DNA of 64,000 nt from Parelaphostrongylus tenuis (lineage: Eukaryota > Nematoda > Chromadorea > Rhabditida > Metastrongylidae), in contig JAHQIW010005937.1 of the NCBI GenBank assembly GCA_019055375.1, forward strand, positions 1-64,000, given 5' to 3'. The notes under the pieces are model-generated. The model was not told the DNA's origin. It was given only the letters and a program-made list of their open reading frames with translations, and searched no databases. A program made the translations under genes and the position numbers. The first letter of the stretch is position 1. Each line of letters opens with the position of its first letter. Positions 63,405 through 64,000 of this stretch are shown one piece after another.

Positions 63405-63560
63405 TCTAATCGTTTTTCATTGCCTTCTTGGCGTCATAGAATACCGACTGAACACCTCTCCTTGCAATTCCGACGATAGCCTGGCTCTTGAATTCCATAC
63501 AGCGTTTATTGTTGACTCAGGAGAGTTTGTGGATCTGAATCAGCCCTGCGCGCGCCGTGA
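63405..63560 (+). repeat. Dispersed repeat family 3, fourth copy
   Basis: CGTTTTTCATTGCCTTCTTG, CTCCTTGCAATTCCGACGAT, AGCCTGGCTCTTGAATTCCA, TACAGCGTTTATTGTTGACT and GCCCTGCGCGCGCCGTGACA. Together with the copy at 20985 it defines the most complete version. Confidence 0.6.
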
Positions 63561-64000
63561 CAACCATCATAACCACTCGGCAACGACCCTCGTTTTGTTG
63601 ATAGCATGAAAACATAATGAAATTACGATGACGCAGCGACTGTGAATATCGACTCGAATCATCGGCTTTGAAAAAGACAAAAAGCATCGAAACGTTAGCT
63701 GAACAGATCGACTCCAGTATTATTATCAACAAGGAATATGAGATTGATTAGTGGTGCCAAAATAATCCCTTTCCGGACGGCAGCATGATCGATATCGCTC
63801 GCAGTGCGCGATTTTTGTTACTTAATAAGAATTTTTTTCCTCGTTTCGGGTAAAACTCCAGGTTTATTGTATTTTTCTGATACTCCATAATTTTCTCTAC
63901 AAGCTCATGAACTTTTTGTGCATATAAGACTTTTATGTGCACAGAGAACTTCGAATATGAAATGTAATTTTATTTTCGTTCGTAAAACACACTATGAAGA

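Overview
Animal nuclear DNA. The best fit is a parasitic nematode of the strongylid/hookworm type (clade V). This rests on GT-AG introns with TTTTCAG-like acceptors, a 20-exon kinase gene whose protein resembles nematode SPK-1, a possible trans-splice acceptor 12 bases before its start codon, and a dense repeat load (mariner, RTE-like and Penelope-like remnants, tRNA-headed SINEs, fold-back MITEs). The species assignment is inference.

Layout. 1-2784 is an irregular homopurine tract. 2785-8200 is non-coding: a second purine-rich block (4000-5540), a pyrimidine-rich block, a ~150 bp tandem repeat, and an ATCGATCG-rich repeat. 8605-22904 (+) holds the one well-supported gene, an SR-protein kinase (SRPK; spk-1 orthologue). 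Its introns carry two short mariner derivatives, a SINE inside a microsatellite, two fold-back elements and an unexplained ~940-base open segment. From 23000 to 64000 I find no intact gene. A UDP-glucuronosyltransferase-like gene or pseudogene lies on the minus strand (about 32560-34410). The rest is decayed retroelements (Penelope-like at 25.5 and 39 kb, RTE-like at 37.5 and 48 kb), tRNA-headed SINEs, two fold-back MITE families and older dispersed repeats.

The kinase reads as complete from start to stop (about 756 residues) only if six one-base insertions and one missing base are allowed for. Each one restores the frame exactly to the next splice site and to the conserved protein. The UGT-like locus and the intron-2 open segment show the same kind of damage. 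Uncorrected indels in the assembly are the simplest explanation; a recently dead gene copy is the alternative. I found no RNA-guided system, operon-like cluster or other clearly new machinery. The most unusual items are the homopurine tract, the head-to-head mariner fold-back, the hairpin MITE families and the unexplained open segment in intron 2.
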